Below are positions 34,037 to 44,139 of a stretch of 64,000 nt of DNA, one piece after another (the first letter of the stretch is position 1; each line of letters begins with the position of its first letter). The position numbers and the translations under genes were made by a program. The stretch is from Caulobacter segnis. Lineage in GTDB: Bacteria > Pseudomonadota > Alphaproteobacteria > Caulobacterales > Caulobacteraceae. The notes under the pieces were generated by a model. That model made no database searches and had not been told where the DNA came from. It saw only the letters and a program-made list of their open reading frames with translations. The stretch covers positions 4,340,001 to 4,404,000 of the forward strand of contig NZ_CP082923.1 of NCBI RefSeq assembly GCF_019931575.1, written 5' to 3'.

Positions 34037-34461
34037 GCCAGGCCGCTGGCGCCGCGCAGAACCACCCGGCCGATGTTGAAGAACGGCAGGCTCAGCGTAA
34101 TCCCGATCAGGGCGTTGAAGACCATCGAGCTGGTGTTGAAGCGTCCCGCCTGGCCGTCCAGGGCCGCCGAGAGCGCCCGCCCCGCCGCAGCGCCCAGCCA
34201 GGCGACCGCCAGGGCCAGGGCCATGGCCGCCCCGATCCGGGGCTGGTAGCCGAGATAGAGCGCCGCCACGCCGTGCGAGGCGATCAGCACCCCGCCCAGG
34301 GCCCGGCCCTCCGCGAACAGCTTCGGCTTGGGGGTCGCCTCGTCGGCCAGACCCGCCAGCTCCAGCATCACCTGAGGCCGCGCCAGGATCATGCCGCCCA
34401 GCGTGCCGCCGATGACGCAGGCCACGACCGCCATGAACAACGACAGGACATAGCTGGACAT
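34033..34461 (-). CDS. Small membrane protein of unknown function
   Basis: 142 residues with four hydrophobic helices: residues about 4-26 (LSLFMAVVACVIGGTLGGMI), 52-70 (ALGGVLIASHGVAALYLGY), 75-97 (AAMALALAVAWLGAAAGR) and 112-128. The short loops ARPQVMLELAGLADEATPKP and AEGRALGG give no family I can name with confidence; DUF4345-like proteins have a similar layout. It is 9 bp downstream of the VOC gene on the same strand and probably cotranscribed with it. Confidence 0.72.
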   Translation of the reverse strand: MSSYVLSLFMAVVACVIGGTLGGMILARPQVMLELAGLADEATPKPKLFAEGRALGGVLIASHGVAALYLGYQPRIGAAMALALAVAWLGAAAGRALSAALDGQAGRFNTSSMVFNALIGITLSLPFFNIGRVVLRGASGLA

Positions 34462-34470
34462 CGATGCTCC

Positions 34471-34881
34471 TCAGGCCGGCTTGTGGCAGACGGCCTCTAT
34501 GTTTCGGCCGTCGGGGTCAAGCACGAAGGCGGCATAGTAATTGGGATGATAATGAGGCCGCACGCCGGGCGCGCCGTTGTCGGTCCCGCCAGCGGCCAGG
34601 GCGGCGGCGTGGAAGGCGTCGACCTGGGCGCGCTCGGCGGCGACCAGCGCCAGATGCATCGGACCGGTCAGTGCCCCGCCCTCGGTGAGCCACAGGCTGG
34701 GCTTGCCGGCCTGGATGTCGCGCCCATCCTCAGTGGCCCCGTAGCCGTAATGGGCCGCGCCGCCGGTTTCCTCGGCGCTGACGCTCATCACCACCGCGAG
34801 GCCCAAGGGCGCCAGGGCGGCGTCATAAAACGCCTTCGCCGCCTGGAGATCGCGCACCGTCACGCCCATATGGTCGATCAT
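34471..34881 (-). CDS. VOC-family (glyoxalase/dioxygenase fold) protein
   Basis: 136-residue protein with the paired beta-alpha-beta-beta-beta fold. It begins MIDHMGVTVRDLQAAKAFYD, has LTGPMHLALVAAERAQVDAF in the middle and ends YYAAFVLDPDGRNIEAVCH with the metal-binding Glu. Substrate unknown; such proteins include glyoxalases, fosfomycin-resistance-like and extradiol-dioxygenase-like members. Similar in its C-terminal motif to the VOC protein at 29356-29769 but clearly different elsewhere. First gene of a two-gene unit with the membrane protein at 34033-34461, and divergent from groESL. Confidence 0.87.
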   Translation of the reverse strand: MIDHMGVTVRDLQAAKAFYDAALAPLGLAVVMSVSAEETGGAAHYGYGATEDGRDIQAGKPSLWLTEGGALTGPMHLALVAAERAQVDAFHAAALAAGGTDNGAPGVRPHYHPNYYAAFVLDPDGRNIEAVCHKPA

Positions 34882-34930
34882 CGAAAGCCTCCCGCGTTAA
34901 CCGCGCCGTAAAAAGTTCGCCGGCGGCGTC

Positions 34931-34960
34931 CTTGACTCCCTGGAGCCCCCTGCCTAACTC
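34931..34960 (+). promoter_or_regulatory. Probable groESL promoter
   Basis: CTTGACT at 34931-34937 is the -35 shared by heat-shock and housekeeping sigma factors. A CCCCCT block at 34946-34951 and TAACTC at 34955-34960 are candidate -10 sequences; TTGACT-N17-TAACTC has ideal housekeeping spacing. It lies just upstream of the CIRCE element. Confidence 0.55.
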
Positions 34961-34970
34961 ACGCTCGGCG

Positions 34971-34997
34971 TTGGCACTCGATGGGAGCGACTGCTAA
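34971..34997. promoter_or_regulatory. CIRCE element (HrcA operator) of groESL
   Basis: TTGGCACTC-N9-GACTGCTAA matches the CIRCE consensus TTAGCACTC-N9-GAGTGCTAA at 16 of 18 arm positions with exact spacing. It is 60 bp upstream of the groS start, so HrcA repression of groESL is expected in addition to heat-shock promoter control. Confidence 0.93.
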
Positions 34998-35057
34998 CAG
35001 CACCGCTCCCCCCGACCAGCGAAGCCTTTACACAAACCGTTCCGACGGAGAACAACA

Positions 35058-35348
35058 ATGAAGTTTCGTCCCCTGGGCGACCGCGTCCTCGTGAAGCGCG
35101 TCGAAGAAGAAACCAAGACCAAGGGCGGGATCATCATCCCCGACACCGCCAAGGAAAAGCCGCAAGAGGGCGAAGTCGTCGCCGTCGGTCCCGGCGCGCG
35201 TAACGACAAGGGCGACGTCGTCGCCCTGGACGTCAAGGCTGGCGACCGCATCCTGTTCGGCAAGTGGTCGGGCACGGAAGTGAAGGTCGACGGTCAGGAC
35301 CTGCTGATCATGAAGGAAAGCGACGTCCTGGGCGTGGTCGAGGCTTAA
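35058..35348 (+). CDS. groS: Co-chaperonin GroES
   Basis: Heptameric lid of the GroEL folding chamber. 96 residues, the usual length. The N-terminus MKFRPLGDRVLVKRVEEE, the mobile loop KTKGGIIIPDTAKEKPQEG (key residues T-GGIIIP-KEKPQEG) and the DILGVV-like end SDVLGVVEA are all standard. GGAGAACAAC precedes the ATG. It is the first gene of groESL behind the CIRCE element; groL follows after 57 bp. Confidence 0.98.
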   Translation: MKFRPLGDRVLVKRVEEETKTKGGIIIPDTAKEKPQEGEVVAVGPGARNDKGDVVALDVKAGDRILFGKWSGTEVKVDGQDLLIMKESDVLGVVEA

Positions 35349-35405
35349 GGCCTCCCTATTCCCGATCGCTTTCCACTCTCGTTTCTCTTTTAGAAGGGCT
35401 CTCAA

Positions 35406-37049
<1,644 letters not shown>

Positions 37050-37088
37050 TCCAAGACGTCCAAGTCAGCTCAACGCTGAAACGATTGA

Positions 37089-37117
37089 GGGCGGGGCCGC
37101 GAGGCTCCGCCCTTTTT
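37089..37117 (+). terminator. groESL terminator
   Basis: A 10-bp stem with one G-T pair (37089-37098 with 37103-37112), a GCGA tetraloop and TTTTT at 37113-37117. Confidence 0.93.
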
Positions 37118-37251
37118 CTTGGCCTGCGCGCCCGCGCGTCACGCCGCCCTCACCTTCCCGTGACAGACGGAAAACGCCCGCATCCAAATTTCGCCACAGG
37201 CGTTAACAGCTCCGGCCAAGATCAAGGCCAAGGTTGGGATGGGAGACGGTG

Positions 37252-37383
37252 ATGACGTTCGTGCGTGAAATTCCGTCCTATCGCCGTCGCCGCGCGCCGC
37301 GGACGGCGGTGGTGGTCGTGGCGCTGTCGGCCTGGCTGGTGCTGGGCCTGATCAGTCAGGCGGCGTTCCAGCTGATCGGCTGA
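37252..37383 (+). CDS. 43-residue single-helix membrane peptide
   Basis: A short open frame from ATG at 37252 to TGA at 37381-37383, with GGGAGA about 5-10 nt upstream. The product starts with a very basic segment (MTFVREIPSYRRRRAPR) followed by one hydrophobic helix of about 20 residues (TAVVVVALSAWLVLGLISQA) and a short tail. This is the pattern of a single-pass inner-membrane peptide with its N-terminus inside. It ends 32 bp into the opposite-strand nitrilase gene. Function unknown. The codon pattern (C or G at third positions) supports translation, but a frame this short could occur by chance in GC-rich DNA. Confidence 0.5.
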   Translation: MTFVREIPSYRRRRAPRTAVVVVALSAWLVLGLISQAAFQLIG

Positions 37384-38347
37384 TGGTCGGGGCGGTCGAG
37401 AACCGCGCTTCCAGCGGCGACAGCTCGTCGCCTCGGCGCTCGGTCAGCAGGCCGTACAGCTCCGGTCGCCGCCCCCGGATCCAGCGCCGGCCGGTCGCCA
37501 GCGGCAGAAGGTCCAGATCCAGATCTGCGACAACCAGCGCATCCTCGATGGCGTCGGTTTCGGCGACGACGCGGCCGTAGGGGTCGAGGATCATCGCATT
37601 GCCGGTCCGCACCTCGCCGGCGTCCTCGCCGACCCCGTTGGCGAACAGCACGAACAGCCCGTTGTCGTGAGCCCGTGCCGGCAGCCATCGCAACAGCCAG
37701 CCCCGTCCCTTGTCGCCCTGGAACGCCGCCCGAAGCGCCTCAGGGTTCGCCTCGCGGTCGCGCCACAGGGCGACGTCGACCACGCCCATGGCGTGCGGGC
37801 TGCGCGAGGCCGTGCCCCCGGTCTGGTGTGGCGACAGCAGGATGTCGGCGCCCAGCAAGGCGGTGGCCCTGACGTTCTCGACCAGATTGTTGTCCCAGCA
37901 GATCAACACGCCCACGCGCACGCCGAACGGCGTGTCGAAGACGGTGAAGGCGTCGCCGCTGCTGACGTGCTCGCTCTCGAAGGCGTGCAGCTTGCGATGG
38001 CGCTCGACGCGGCCATCCGGCAGGGCCACGACGTAGGTGTTGAAGATCCGGCCATCCTCGCCCCGCTCGATCAGGCCCGAGCCGATCACCATGTCGTGGC
38101 GGCGGGCCAGGGCCGCCAGGGCCAGGGAGGACGGTCCGTTCGGAACCGGCTCGGCCAGGGCCAGCCACCCGTCGCGCGGCAGGCCGACGCAATGCCAATA
38201 GCCGGTCAGGCACATTTCGGGAAAGGCCAGGATCTTCACGCCGTCGGCGGCGGCGCGTTCGACGAAGCCCGTCAGGGTCGCCAAGTTGGCGGCCTTGTCG
38301 CCGGGGAGATGCTGGAACTGGACGACGGCGGCGCGAAGGGTGCTCAT
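37352..38347 (-). CDS. Carbon-nitrogen hydrolase (nitrilase superfamily)
   Basis: 331 residues with the Glu-Lys-Cys catalytic triad: Glu in FPEMCLTGY, Lys in HRKLHAFES, Cys in VLICWDNN. The start MSTLRAAVVQFQH is typical. Members hydrolyse nitriles, amides or carbamyl groups. The Trp-rich first motif (CLTGYWHC) and the long insert between residues about 195 and 225 (VVDVALWRDREANPEALRAA) point to an amidase branch, with substrate unknown. It stands alone; its 3' end overlaps the 43-residue peptide gene tail to tail. Confidence 0.9.
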   Translation of the reverse strand: MSTLRAAVVQFQHLPGDKAANLATLTGFVERAAADGVKILAFPEMCLTGYWHCVGLPRDGWLALAEPVPNGPSSLALAALARRHDMVIGSGLIERGEDGRIFNTYVVALPDGRVERHRKLHAFESEHVSSGDAFTVFDTPFGVRVGVLICWDNNLVENVRATALLGADILLSPHQTGGTASRSPHAMGVVDVALWRDREANPEALRAAFQGDKGRGWLLRWLPARAHDNGLFVLFANGVGEDAGEVRTGNAMILDPYGRVVAETDAIEDALVVADLDLDLLPLATGRRWIRGRRPELYGLLTERRGDELSPLEARFSTAPTISRSAGTPPD

Positions 38348-38428
38348 GACGCCTTCCTAGCCCGGCGACGGGCGGGCCTGGGGTCACAAGGCGTTTCGGA
38401 TTCTGTCGCGGGCGGCTAGAGAAGGCCT

Positions 38429-38743
38429 ATGTTCCGCCAACGCCCCGACGCCGATCTGATCGTTCAAGGCTGGGTCATCGGCGTCATGGTCGAGGTCCCG
38501 GGCGAGCGCGTCCCGGTCCGGCACTACTTCGCCGTCGGCAAGGCCGATCGCGCCCAGGCTGAATGGGCCGCCGTTGACCTGGCGATGAACGCCGGCGCCG
38601 TCGCCTCCAGCCCCGTGGCCGGCAAGGAACCCGTCGAGGCCCTGCGCGAGATCGTCGCCTATCGCATGCGCGAGCTGGGCCTGAAGCCCGGCGAGGCGCG
38701 ATCCCTGGGCGACAAGAGCCCGCGCCGCTGGCTGTCGCTTTGA
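38429..38743 (+). CDS. Conserved hypothetical small protein
   Basis: 104 residues, soluble, no signal peptide or membrane segment. It reads like one compact domain: strands VQGWVIGVMVEVPGERVPVRHYFAVG, then helices KADRAQAEWAAVDLAM and PVEALREIVAYRMRELGLKPGEARSLG (given here by key residues). I recognise no family; it looks like a small hypothetical restricted to relatives of this organism. The ATG at 38429 is preceded by GAGAAGG. Divergent from the nitrilase gene and 90 bp before the DUF3089 gene. Confidence 0.7.
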   Translation: MFRQRPDADLIVQGWVIGVMVEVPGERVPVRHYFAVGKADRAQAEWAAVDLAMNAGAVASSPVAGKEPVEALREIVAYRMRELGLKPGEARSLGDKSPRRWLSL

Positions 38744-38800
38744 GCCAGCGTGGGCCAAGGCCCCTTGGCGATCCGCGTTCTTTTGGCCATGCTCCCCGCA

Positions 38801-38812
38801 AAACGATCGTTT
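38801..38812. promoter_or_regulatory. 12-bp palindrome upstream of the DUF3089 gene
   Basis: AAACGATCGTTT is perfectly self-complementary and lies 21 bp before the ATG at 38834. It could be a repressor operator; chance occurrence is possible. Confidence 0.35.
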
Positions 38813-38833
38813 GAGATCGACGGGGAAACGAAG

Positions 38834-40009
38834 ATGGCGAAGATTCCTGGGCCGAAGATCCTGGCGGCCTTGGGCCTGACGATGGGCCTGGCCCTGACAA
38901 CTGCGGCCTGCGCCCAGGCGCCCGCCGTCTCCACCGAGCCCAACGACTACGGCAAGACCGAGACCTGGCTGTGCCTGCCCGGCCGGAAGGACGCCTGCGC
39001 GGTCGACCAGACGACGACCATCGTCCAGGCCGACGGCAAGACCTCGGTCGAGGCGTTCAAGGCCGCCGCCGACCCCGCCTATGATTGCTTCTACATCTAC
39101 CCGACCGTCTCGACCGATCCGGGCGGCAACAGCGACTTGGTCATCGACGAGGCCGAGCGGCGGGTGGTCGAGCAGCAGCTGGCCCGCTTCGCGGCCAAGT
39201 GCCGGGTGTTCGCCCCGATGTACCGCCAGGTGACCCTGGCGGCCCTGCGCGCGGTGATGATGGGCCAGCCCTCGCCCGGCAACGGCCCGCTGGCCTATGG
39301 CGACGTCCGCGACGCCTGGCGCTGGTACCTGGCCAACGAGAACAAGGGCCGAGGCGTCGTGTTGATCGGCCACAGCCAGGGTTCGCGCATGCTGCTGGAC
39401 CTGCTGAAGAACGAGGTCGACGGCAAGCTGTCCCAGGCGAAGCTGATTTCCGCCTATGTGCTGGGCATGAACACGCCGGTCGACGCGGCCGGCAAGTTCG
39501 GCTCGATCCCGCTGTGCGCGAAGGCCGACCAGGCCGGCTGCATCGTCACCTATGTCTCGTTCCGCGAAACCGCCCCGCCGCCGGCCAACAGCCGCTTTGG
39601 CAAGACAGACGATCAGGGCCGCCGCGCCGGCTGCGTGAACCCCGCCGCCCTCCTGGCCGGCAAGGCCTCGACCGAGGACGTCCCGGTCCAGGCCTATCTC
39701 AGCAGCAAGGGCTTCCTGTCGAGCGGCGACCCCAAGCCATTCGCCAAGGGCCTGACCGTGTCGACGCCGTTCGTGGCGCTGCCCGGCCTGATCTCGGCCC
39801 GCTGCGTCAGCGAAGGGGACTTCACCTATCTCTCGGTCAAGGTGAACGCCGATCCGGCCGATCCCCGCACCGACGAGATCACGGGCGACATTCTGGTGGG
39901 CGGCCAGCCCCTCAAGGACTGGGGCCTGCACCTGATCGACGTGAACCTGGAGATGGGCGACCTGGTCGCCCTGGTCGATCGTCAGGCCAAGACGTACGCG
40001 GGACGCTAG
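38834..40009 (+). CDS. DUF3089 alpha/beta-hydrolase-like secreted protein
   Basis: 391 residues. The signal peptide (MAKIPGPKILAALGLTMGLALTTAACAQ) has AAC near its end, possibly a lipobox-like site. The mature protein starts with NDYGKTETWLCLPGR and has the DUF3089 hallmark YDCFYIYPTVSTDP. The nucleophile elbow is GHSQGSRML, placing a catalytic Ser in an alpha/beta-hydrolase fold, followed by AYVLGMNTPV. Six or more Cys suggest disulfides, in line with export. Substrate unknown; lipase or esterase activity is expected. GGGGAAACG precedes the ATG. Confidence 0.87.
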   Translation: MAKIPGPKILAALGLTMGLALTTAACAQAPAVSTEPNDYGKTETWLCLPGRKDACAVDQTTTIVQADGKTSVEAFKAAADPAYDCFYIYPTVSTDPGGNSDLVIDEAERRVVEQQLARFAAKCRVFAPMYRQVTLAALRAVMMGQPSPGNGPLAYGDVRDAWRWYLANENKGRGVVLIGHSQGSRMLLDLLKNEVDGKLSQAKLISAYVLGMNTPVDAAGKFGSIPLCAKADQAGCIVTYVSFRETAPPPANSRFGKTDDQGRRAGCVNPAALLAGKASTEDVPVQAYLSSKGFLSSGDPKPFAKGLTVSTPFVALPGLISARCVSEGDFTYLSVKVNADPADPRTDEITGDILVGGQPLKDWGLHLIDVNLEMGDLVALVDRQAKTYAGR

Positions 40010-40092
40010 GACTCACCCACGAGCCCTAGCGCCATCGAATGCCGGCGGCGGGTCGCGACGTCCGCTCCCGGCCCGCGCAAGGTCCGCGGCGG

Positions 40093-40275
40093 CTATTTCG
40101 GGCCGGCCGCGGCCTTGAACACGGTCACGCCCAGCAACATCACGATGACGAAGCCGAGCAGGAACAGGAAGAACAGGATCTTGGCGACGCCAGCGGCCGC
40201 GCCGGCCACGCCGGTGAAGCCGAGCGCCCCGGCGACCAGGGCGACGATGGCGAGGATGATGGCCCACTTGAGCAT
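40093..40275 (-). CDS. DUF1328 small membrane protein (YtjA family)
   Basis: 60-residue protein that is nearly all membrane: two hydrophobic helices, MLKWAIILAIVALVAGALGF and ILFFLFLLGFVIVMLLGV, joined by the small-residue loop TGVAGAAAGVAK. This is the characteristic sequence of the DUF1328/YtjA family, which is widespread, often stress-induced and of unknown function. GGAAAC precedes the ATG. Divergent from cobT. Confidence 0.9.
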   Translation of the reverse strand: MLKWAIILAIVALVAGALGFTGVAGAAAGVAKILFFLFLLGFVIVMLLGVTVFKAAAGPK

Positions 40276-40382
40276 GTCTGTTTCCTTCGAGAGGCGCGCT
40301 GACGGCGCCGTTCAAAAATCAACGCCCCGTCGAGGCACGGCGTTCCTTGTTTTCGCCGCCCGGGGCCGCTAACTCGGAAGCC

Positions 40383-42308
40383 ATGGCCTCCAAGCCCGAA
40401 AGCCCGACCGAACCCTTCAAGCGCGCCCTGGCGCACGCCGCGCGCTCGCTCGCCGAGACGCCGGACCTCGAGGTCGTGTTCTCGGGCGACGGTCCTCAGC
40501 TGCTGGGCAAGCGGGCGGTGCTGCCGCATCCGCCGCGCGACCTGTCCTCGAAGGAGGCCGCGCGCATCCGGGGCCTAGCCGACCAGATGGCCCTGCGCCT
40601 GGCCCACCACGATCCGATGGCCCACGCTCGGGCGCGTCCCAGCTCGCCTGACGGCCAGGCGGCGTTCGAGTCGATCGAGCAGGCGCGCCTGGAAGCCATC
40701 GGCTCCAACGCCCTGGGCGGCGTCCGCGCCAACCTGACCGCCGCCCTCGAGGCGCGGCTGGAGCGGCAGGGCCTGACCCGCGCCGTCGCCACCGACACCC
40801 AGTCGGCCCCGATGGCCGAGATCCTGGGCCTGATGGTGCGCGAGCGCCTGACCGGCGATCCGCCGCCGGACGGGGCCAAGGCCCTGGTCGACATCCTGCG
40901 CAACGACATCGAGGCCCGGGCTGGCAAGGACCTGGACCGCCTGGCCGCCGCCATCGACGACCAGGCCGCCTTCGCCCGCGTCACCCGCGAGATCCTCCGC
41001 GACCTGGACCTGGGCGAGGAGATGTCCGAGGCGACCGAGAGCGCCGACGAGGACGAAGGCGAGGACGACGCCCCCACCGAGAATTCCGACGAGGATCAGG
41101 GCGAGGGCGAAGGCGAACAGCCCGAGGGCTCCTCGCCGCAGGAGAGCGAGGCCTCGGACCGCGAGACCGAAGCCGGCGACGAGGAGATGGTCCAGTCGGA
41201 CCAGGAAGGCGAGCCCGAGGAAAGCGACGAGACGCCCGACATGGGCGACGGCGCCAAGCCCGCCCGTCCCGACACCGGCCCCTCGTCCGGCGGCGAGCCG
41301 CTGTACAAGATCTTCACCACGGCCCACGACGAGATCGTCCAAGCCGAGGACCTGTGCGACGCCGAGGAGCTGACGCGGCTGCGCGCCTATCTGGACCAAC
41401 AGCTGTCGGCCCTCTCCAGCGTCGTCTCGCGCCTGGCCAACAAGCTGCAGCGCCGCCTGCTGGCCCAGCAGAACCGCGCCTGGACCTTCGATCTCGAGGA
41501 AGGGATGCTGGACGTCGCCCGCCTGACGCGGGTGATCATCGACCCGACCGCGCCGCTGTCCTTCAAGCAGGAAGAGGACCAGGAGTTCCGCGACACGGTC
41601 GTGACCCTGCTGATCGACAATTCCGGCTCGATGCGCGGGCGGCCGATCATGGTGGCGGCGATCTGCGCCGACATCCTGGCGCGCACGCTGGAGCGCTGCG
41701 GCGTCAAGACCGAGGTGCTGGGCTTCACCACCCGCGCCTGGAAGGGCGGGACCAGCCGCGACGAGTGGATCAAGGCGGGCAAGCCGGCCGCGCCGGGCCG
41801 CCTGAACGACCTGCGCCACATCATCTACAAGGCCGCCGATTCCCCCTGGCGGCGGGCCCGCAAGAACCTGGGCCTGATGATGCGCGAGGGGCTGCTGAAG
41901 GAAAACATCGACGGCGAGGCCCTGATGTGGGCGCACCAGCGCCTGGTCGGCCGGCCCGAAGCCCGCCGTATTCTGATGGTGATCTCCGACGGCGCGCCGG
42001 TGGACGACAGCACCCTGAGCGTCAATTCGGGTCACTATCTGGAGCGCCACTTGCGCCAGGTCATCGCCGAGATCGAGGGCAAGAGCCCTGTCGAGCTGAT
42101 CGCCATCGGCATCGGCCACGACGTCACCCGCTACTATCGCCGCGCCGTCACCATCGTCGACGTGGAGCAGCTGGGCGGCGTGCTGGTCGAGCAGTTAGCG
42201 GCCCTGTTCGAGGAAGAGCCCCGCGCCATCGCCCGCACGCGCGGCCTGCTGGCGCCGCCGCCCGTGGTCACGCCCCAGGCGCCGAAAGCCGCCAAGGTCC
42301 CGGCGTGA
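40383..42308 (+). CDS. cobT: Aerobic cobaltochelatase CobT subunit
   Basis: CobT works with CobS and CobN to insert cobalt into hydrogenobyrinic acid diamide in the oxygen-dependent B12 pathway. The N-terminal CobT domain covers about 1-210. Next comes a very acidic linker (about 213-300, rich in Glu, Asp and Ser) as in other CobT proteins. The C-terminal von Willebrand A domain has a MIDAS-like DNSGSMRG at about Asp412 and the ISDGAPVDDSTLS segment. Length 641 is typical. The ATG at 40383 opens MASKPESPTEPFKR; the frame extension to 40347 is not needed. cobS and cobN are not in the window. The next gene overlaps its stop (GTGA). Confidence 0.94.
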   Translation: MASKPESPTEPFKRALAHAARSLAETPDLEVVFSGDGPQLLGKRAVLPHPPRDLSSKEAARIRGLADQMALRLAHHDPMAHARARPSSPDGQAAFESIEQARLEAIGSNALGGVRANLTAALEARLERQGLTRAVATDTQSAPMAEILGLMVRERLTGDPPPDGAKALVDILRNDIEARAGKDLDRLAAAIDDQAAFARVTREILRDLDLGEEMSEATESADEDEGEDDAPTENSDEDQGEGEGEQPEGSSPQESEASDRETEAGDEEMVQSDQEGEPEESDETPDMGDGAKPARPDTGPSSGGEPLYKIFTTAHDEIVQAEDLCDAEELTRLRAYLDQQLSALSSVVSRLANKLQRRLLAQQNRAWTFDLEEGMLDVARLTRVIIDPTAPLSFKQEEDQEFRDTVVTLLIDNSGSMRGRPIMVAAICADILARTLERCGVKTEVLGFTTRAWKGGTSRDEWIKAGKPAAPGRLNDLRHIIYKAADSPWRRARKNLGLMMREGLLKENIDGEALMWAHQRLVGRPEARRILMVISDGAPVDDSTLSVNSGHYLERHLRQVIAEIEGKSPVELIAIGIGHDVTRYYRRAVTIVDVEQLGGVLVEQLAALFEEEPRAIARTRGLLAPPPVVTPQAPKAAKVPA

Positions 42309-43402
42309 TCGGTCTTCGCGCGGCGCTCGTCCTGGGTCTGGTCAGCGGCGCGGGCGGCTTCGCCACCCAGTGCACACCGCGCCGGCCGCCGCCCGTGGTC
42401 GCCACCCCGCCCGCGCCGGTCAAGGCGGGGCCCGAGATCACCGTGACCACGACGCCCGTGCCGCTGGATCCGGCCGACCCGGCCAAGGTCGTCGTCGGCG
42501 GCGGCTTCACCTATGCCGGCGGTCTGGCGCTGACCAGCGCCGACACCTCGCGCCTGCACGGCCTGTCGGACCTCTCGGTCACCACCGACGGCCGGCTGAC
42601 GGCGATCAGCGACGAGGGCGACGTGTTCGAAGCCCAGTTGCGGCTGGACGCCGGCGGCAAGCTTGTCGGCCTGAGCGGCGGCAAGCTGCGCCCGCTGCCG
42701 GGCCTGGACGGCCAGCCGCTGCCCGGCAAGCAGAAGGCCGACGCCGAGGGCCTGGCCGTGCTGCCCAATGGCGAGCGCCTGGTCAGCTTCGAGGGCGACC
42801 ACCGCATCTGGCGCTACGCCGTCACGCCCGACGGGACCTGGAGCCGACCCGCCCCCGCGCCCAAGCCCTCGACCATCTTCCCTGACAACGAGGGCATGGA
42901 GGCGATCGCGGCCTATCCGGCCGCCGGTCCCGACGCCTACATCGTCGGCGGCGAGGAGGGCGAGGTGTGGCTGTGCCGCCTGTCGTCGGAGTGCAGGTCG
43001 CTGCCGCCGCAATCCGGTCCGGACTTCACCTGGGGGCTGACCGCCTTCGCCCCGTTCGCGGGGACCGCCGTGGCCACCCTGCATCGCGGCTACGACCCGA
43101 TCCGCGGCTGGCGGGCCGTGGTGCGGTTCATCTCCGACCCGACCCTGCCGCCCGCCCGCCAGCGCACCATCGCGGCCCTACATATCGACGGCGCCATGCC
43201 GCGCGACAATTTCGAGGGCCTGGCCCTGGCGGGTCCGCCCCCGGGCGCGCCGCCTGGCGCCACGCGGCTCTACCTGATCTCGGACGACGGCGCGGTCGGC
43301 AAGAACCAGCGCACCCTGCTGCTGGCCTTCGACTGGGTCGCGCCCCCCGCCCCGCCGCCGCTTCCGCCCAAGCCGGCCAAGAAGCCCGTCCGCAGGCGCT
43401 GA
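42305..43402 (+). CDS. Esterase-like activity of phytase family protein
   Basis: 365-residue exported protein. The GTG start overlaps the cobT stop. An N-terminal hydrophobic helix (ALVLGLVSGAGGFATQC) acts as a signal, possibly lipoprotein-like at the Cys. After a Pro-rich spacer comes the phytase-like beta-propeller domain: HGLSDLSVTTDGRLTAISDEGDVFEA, then KADAEGLAVLPNGERLVSFEGDHRIWRY (key residues DAEGLA-PNG-LVSFE-RIWRY), IFPDNEGMEAIAAY and DNFEGLAL, ending in SDDGAVGKNQRTLLLAFDW. The Pro-rich tail PAPPPLPPKPAKKPVRRR may contact the wall. Phosphatase or esterase activity is assumed from the family. The link to cobT is only translational coupling. Confidence 0.83.
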   Translation: MIGLRAALVLGLVSGAGGFATQCTPRRPPPVVATPPAPVKAGPEITVTTTPVPLDPADPAKVVVGGGFTYAGGLALTSADTSRLHGLSDLSVTTDGRLTAISDEGDVFEAQLRLDAGGKLVGLSGGKLRPLPGLDGQPLPGKQKADAEGLAVLPNGERLVSFEGDHRIWRYAVTPDGTWSRPAPAPKPSTIFPDNEGMEAIAAYPAAGPDAYIVGGEEGEVWLCRLSSECRSLPPQSGPDFTWGLTAFAPFAGTAVATLHRGYDPIRGWRAVVRFISDPTLPPARQRTIAALHIDGAMPRDNFEGLALAGPPPGAPPGATRLYLISDDGAVGKNQRTLLLAFDWVAPPAPPPLPPKPAKKPVRRR

Positions 43403-43562
43403 CTTCCAATGAAGACGGGCGCTTAGCCAAGTCCCTGATTTCGTTTCGTTGGAAACGATATGTTACCGCTAACATTTTTTCCGCCGCAATGCGATTTCGC
43501 ACTTGCGGCAGACAACGTTGTCATGCATTTCTGACGACGACGGACGACGAGGCGAGATCCTG

Positions 43563-43613
43563 GGGGCCGTCAGAGGAACGCGCCGGGAGGCGGTTGAACC
43601 CAACCTCCTTTCC
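43563..43613 (+). promoter_or_regulatory. Conserved leader of the first urcA gene
   Basis: Starting 63 nt before the ATG, this segment (GGGGCCGTCAG then GGAACGCG, then a GGTTG-AACC-CAACC hairpin) is repeated with few changes in front of the second urcA gene at 44140-44193. Conserved RNA structure, a duplicated promoter or a leftover coding segment are all possible. Confidence 0.55.
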
Positions 43614-43625
43614 GGGACTACCAAC

Positions 43626-43937
43626 ATGATCCGTCTGCTCGTTGTCGCCATCTCCGCTCTGATGGCCACCACCGCCGCCACCTCGGCCAGCGCCGCTGAA
43701 TACACCGTCAAGGTCCGTGGTCGCGCCACGCCCGAAGTCCACGCCGAAATCGTCACCGTGGCCAAGCAACTCTGCCAGGACGACCTGGCCGGCAACCCGA
43801 ACGCCTCGGACCTGGCCCCGTACTGCGTCCGCGAAGTGACCCGCGACGCCGTGCTGCGCACCAAGAGCCCCGAGCTGGTCGCCTTCGACAAGGCCCAGAG
43901 CCGCAGCGTCTACTTCATGCGAGTCGCCATCCGCTAA
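43626..43937 (+). CDS. UrcA family protein (first copy)
   Basis: Small exported protein of 103 residues: signal peptide MIRLLVVAISALMATTAATSASA-AE, then a mature domain of about 80 residues with two Cys (KQLCQDDL and APYCVREVTRDAV), the family pattern. UrcA proteins were named from a Caulobacter uranium-responsive gene; their biochemical role is unknown. A frame extension to 43503 exists but would run through the conserved leader, so I start at 43626. No clear ribosome site precedes the ATG, unusual for this genome. It has its own terminator and is 264 bp before a paralogue. Confidence 0.85.
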   Translation: MIRLLVVAISALMATTAATSASAAEYTVKVRGRATPEVHAEIVTVAKQLCQDDLAGNPNASDLAPYCVREVTRDAVLRTKSPELVAFDKAQSRSVYFMRVAIR

Positions 43938-43961
43938 GCGGAAGCTCCATGAGCTGAACAG

Positions 43962-43992
43962 GCCCGCGAGATCTCGGTCTCGCGGGCTTTTT
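43962..43992 (+). terminator. Terminator after the first urcA gene
   Basis: A perfect 10-bp stem GCCCGCGAGA/TCTCGCGGGC (43962-43971 with 43978-43987), a 6-nt loop and TTTTT. Confidence 0.92.
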
Positions 43993-44139
43993 CATGCCCG
44001 GTTTCAAGCCTGCAAACGGTTGTACGCACGCGAAACACCGCAATGCTCAAGCTCAGGGTGCGTCGCAACATAATCGTTGATAACTCAGACGAACATCGCT
44101 ATATCGACATCCGACGGCGCGACAGACGAAGATCGAGCA

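Noticed and set aside
43563..43613. GGAAC in the urcA leaders as an EcfG/SigT -35 element
   Set aside because: No CGTT follows at 16-17 bases in either copy.
43586..43629. Leader peptide starting TTG at 43594 and ending over the urcA ATG
   Set aside because: The ribosome-site spacing is only three bases, and the matching frame in the second urcA leader does not stop there, so this particular frame is not conserved.
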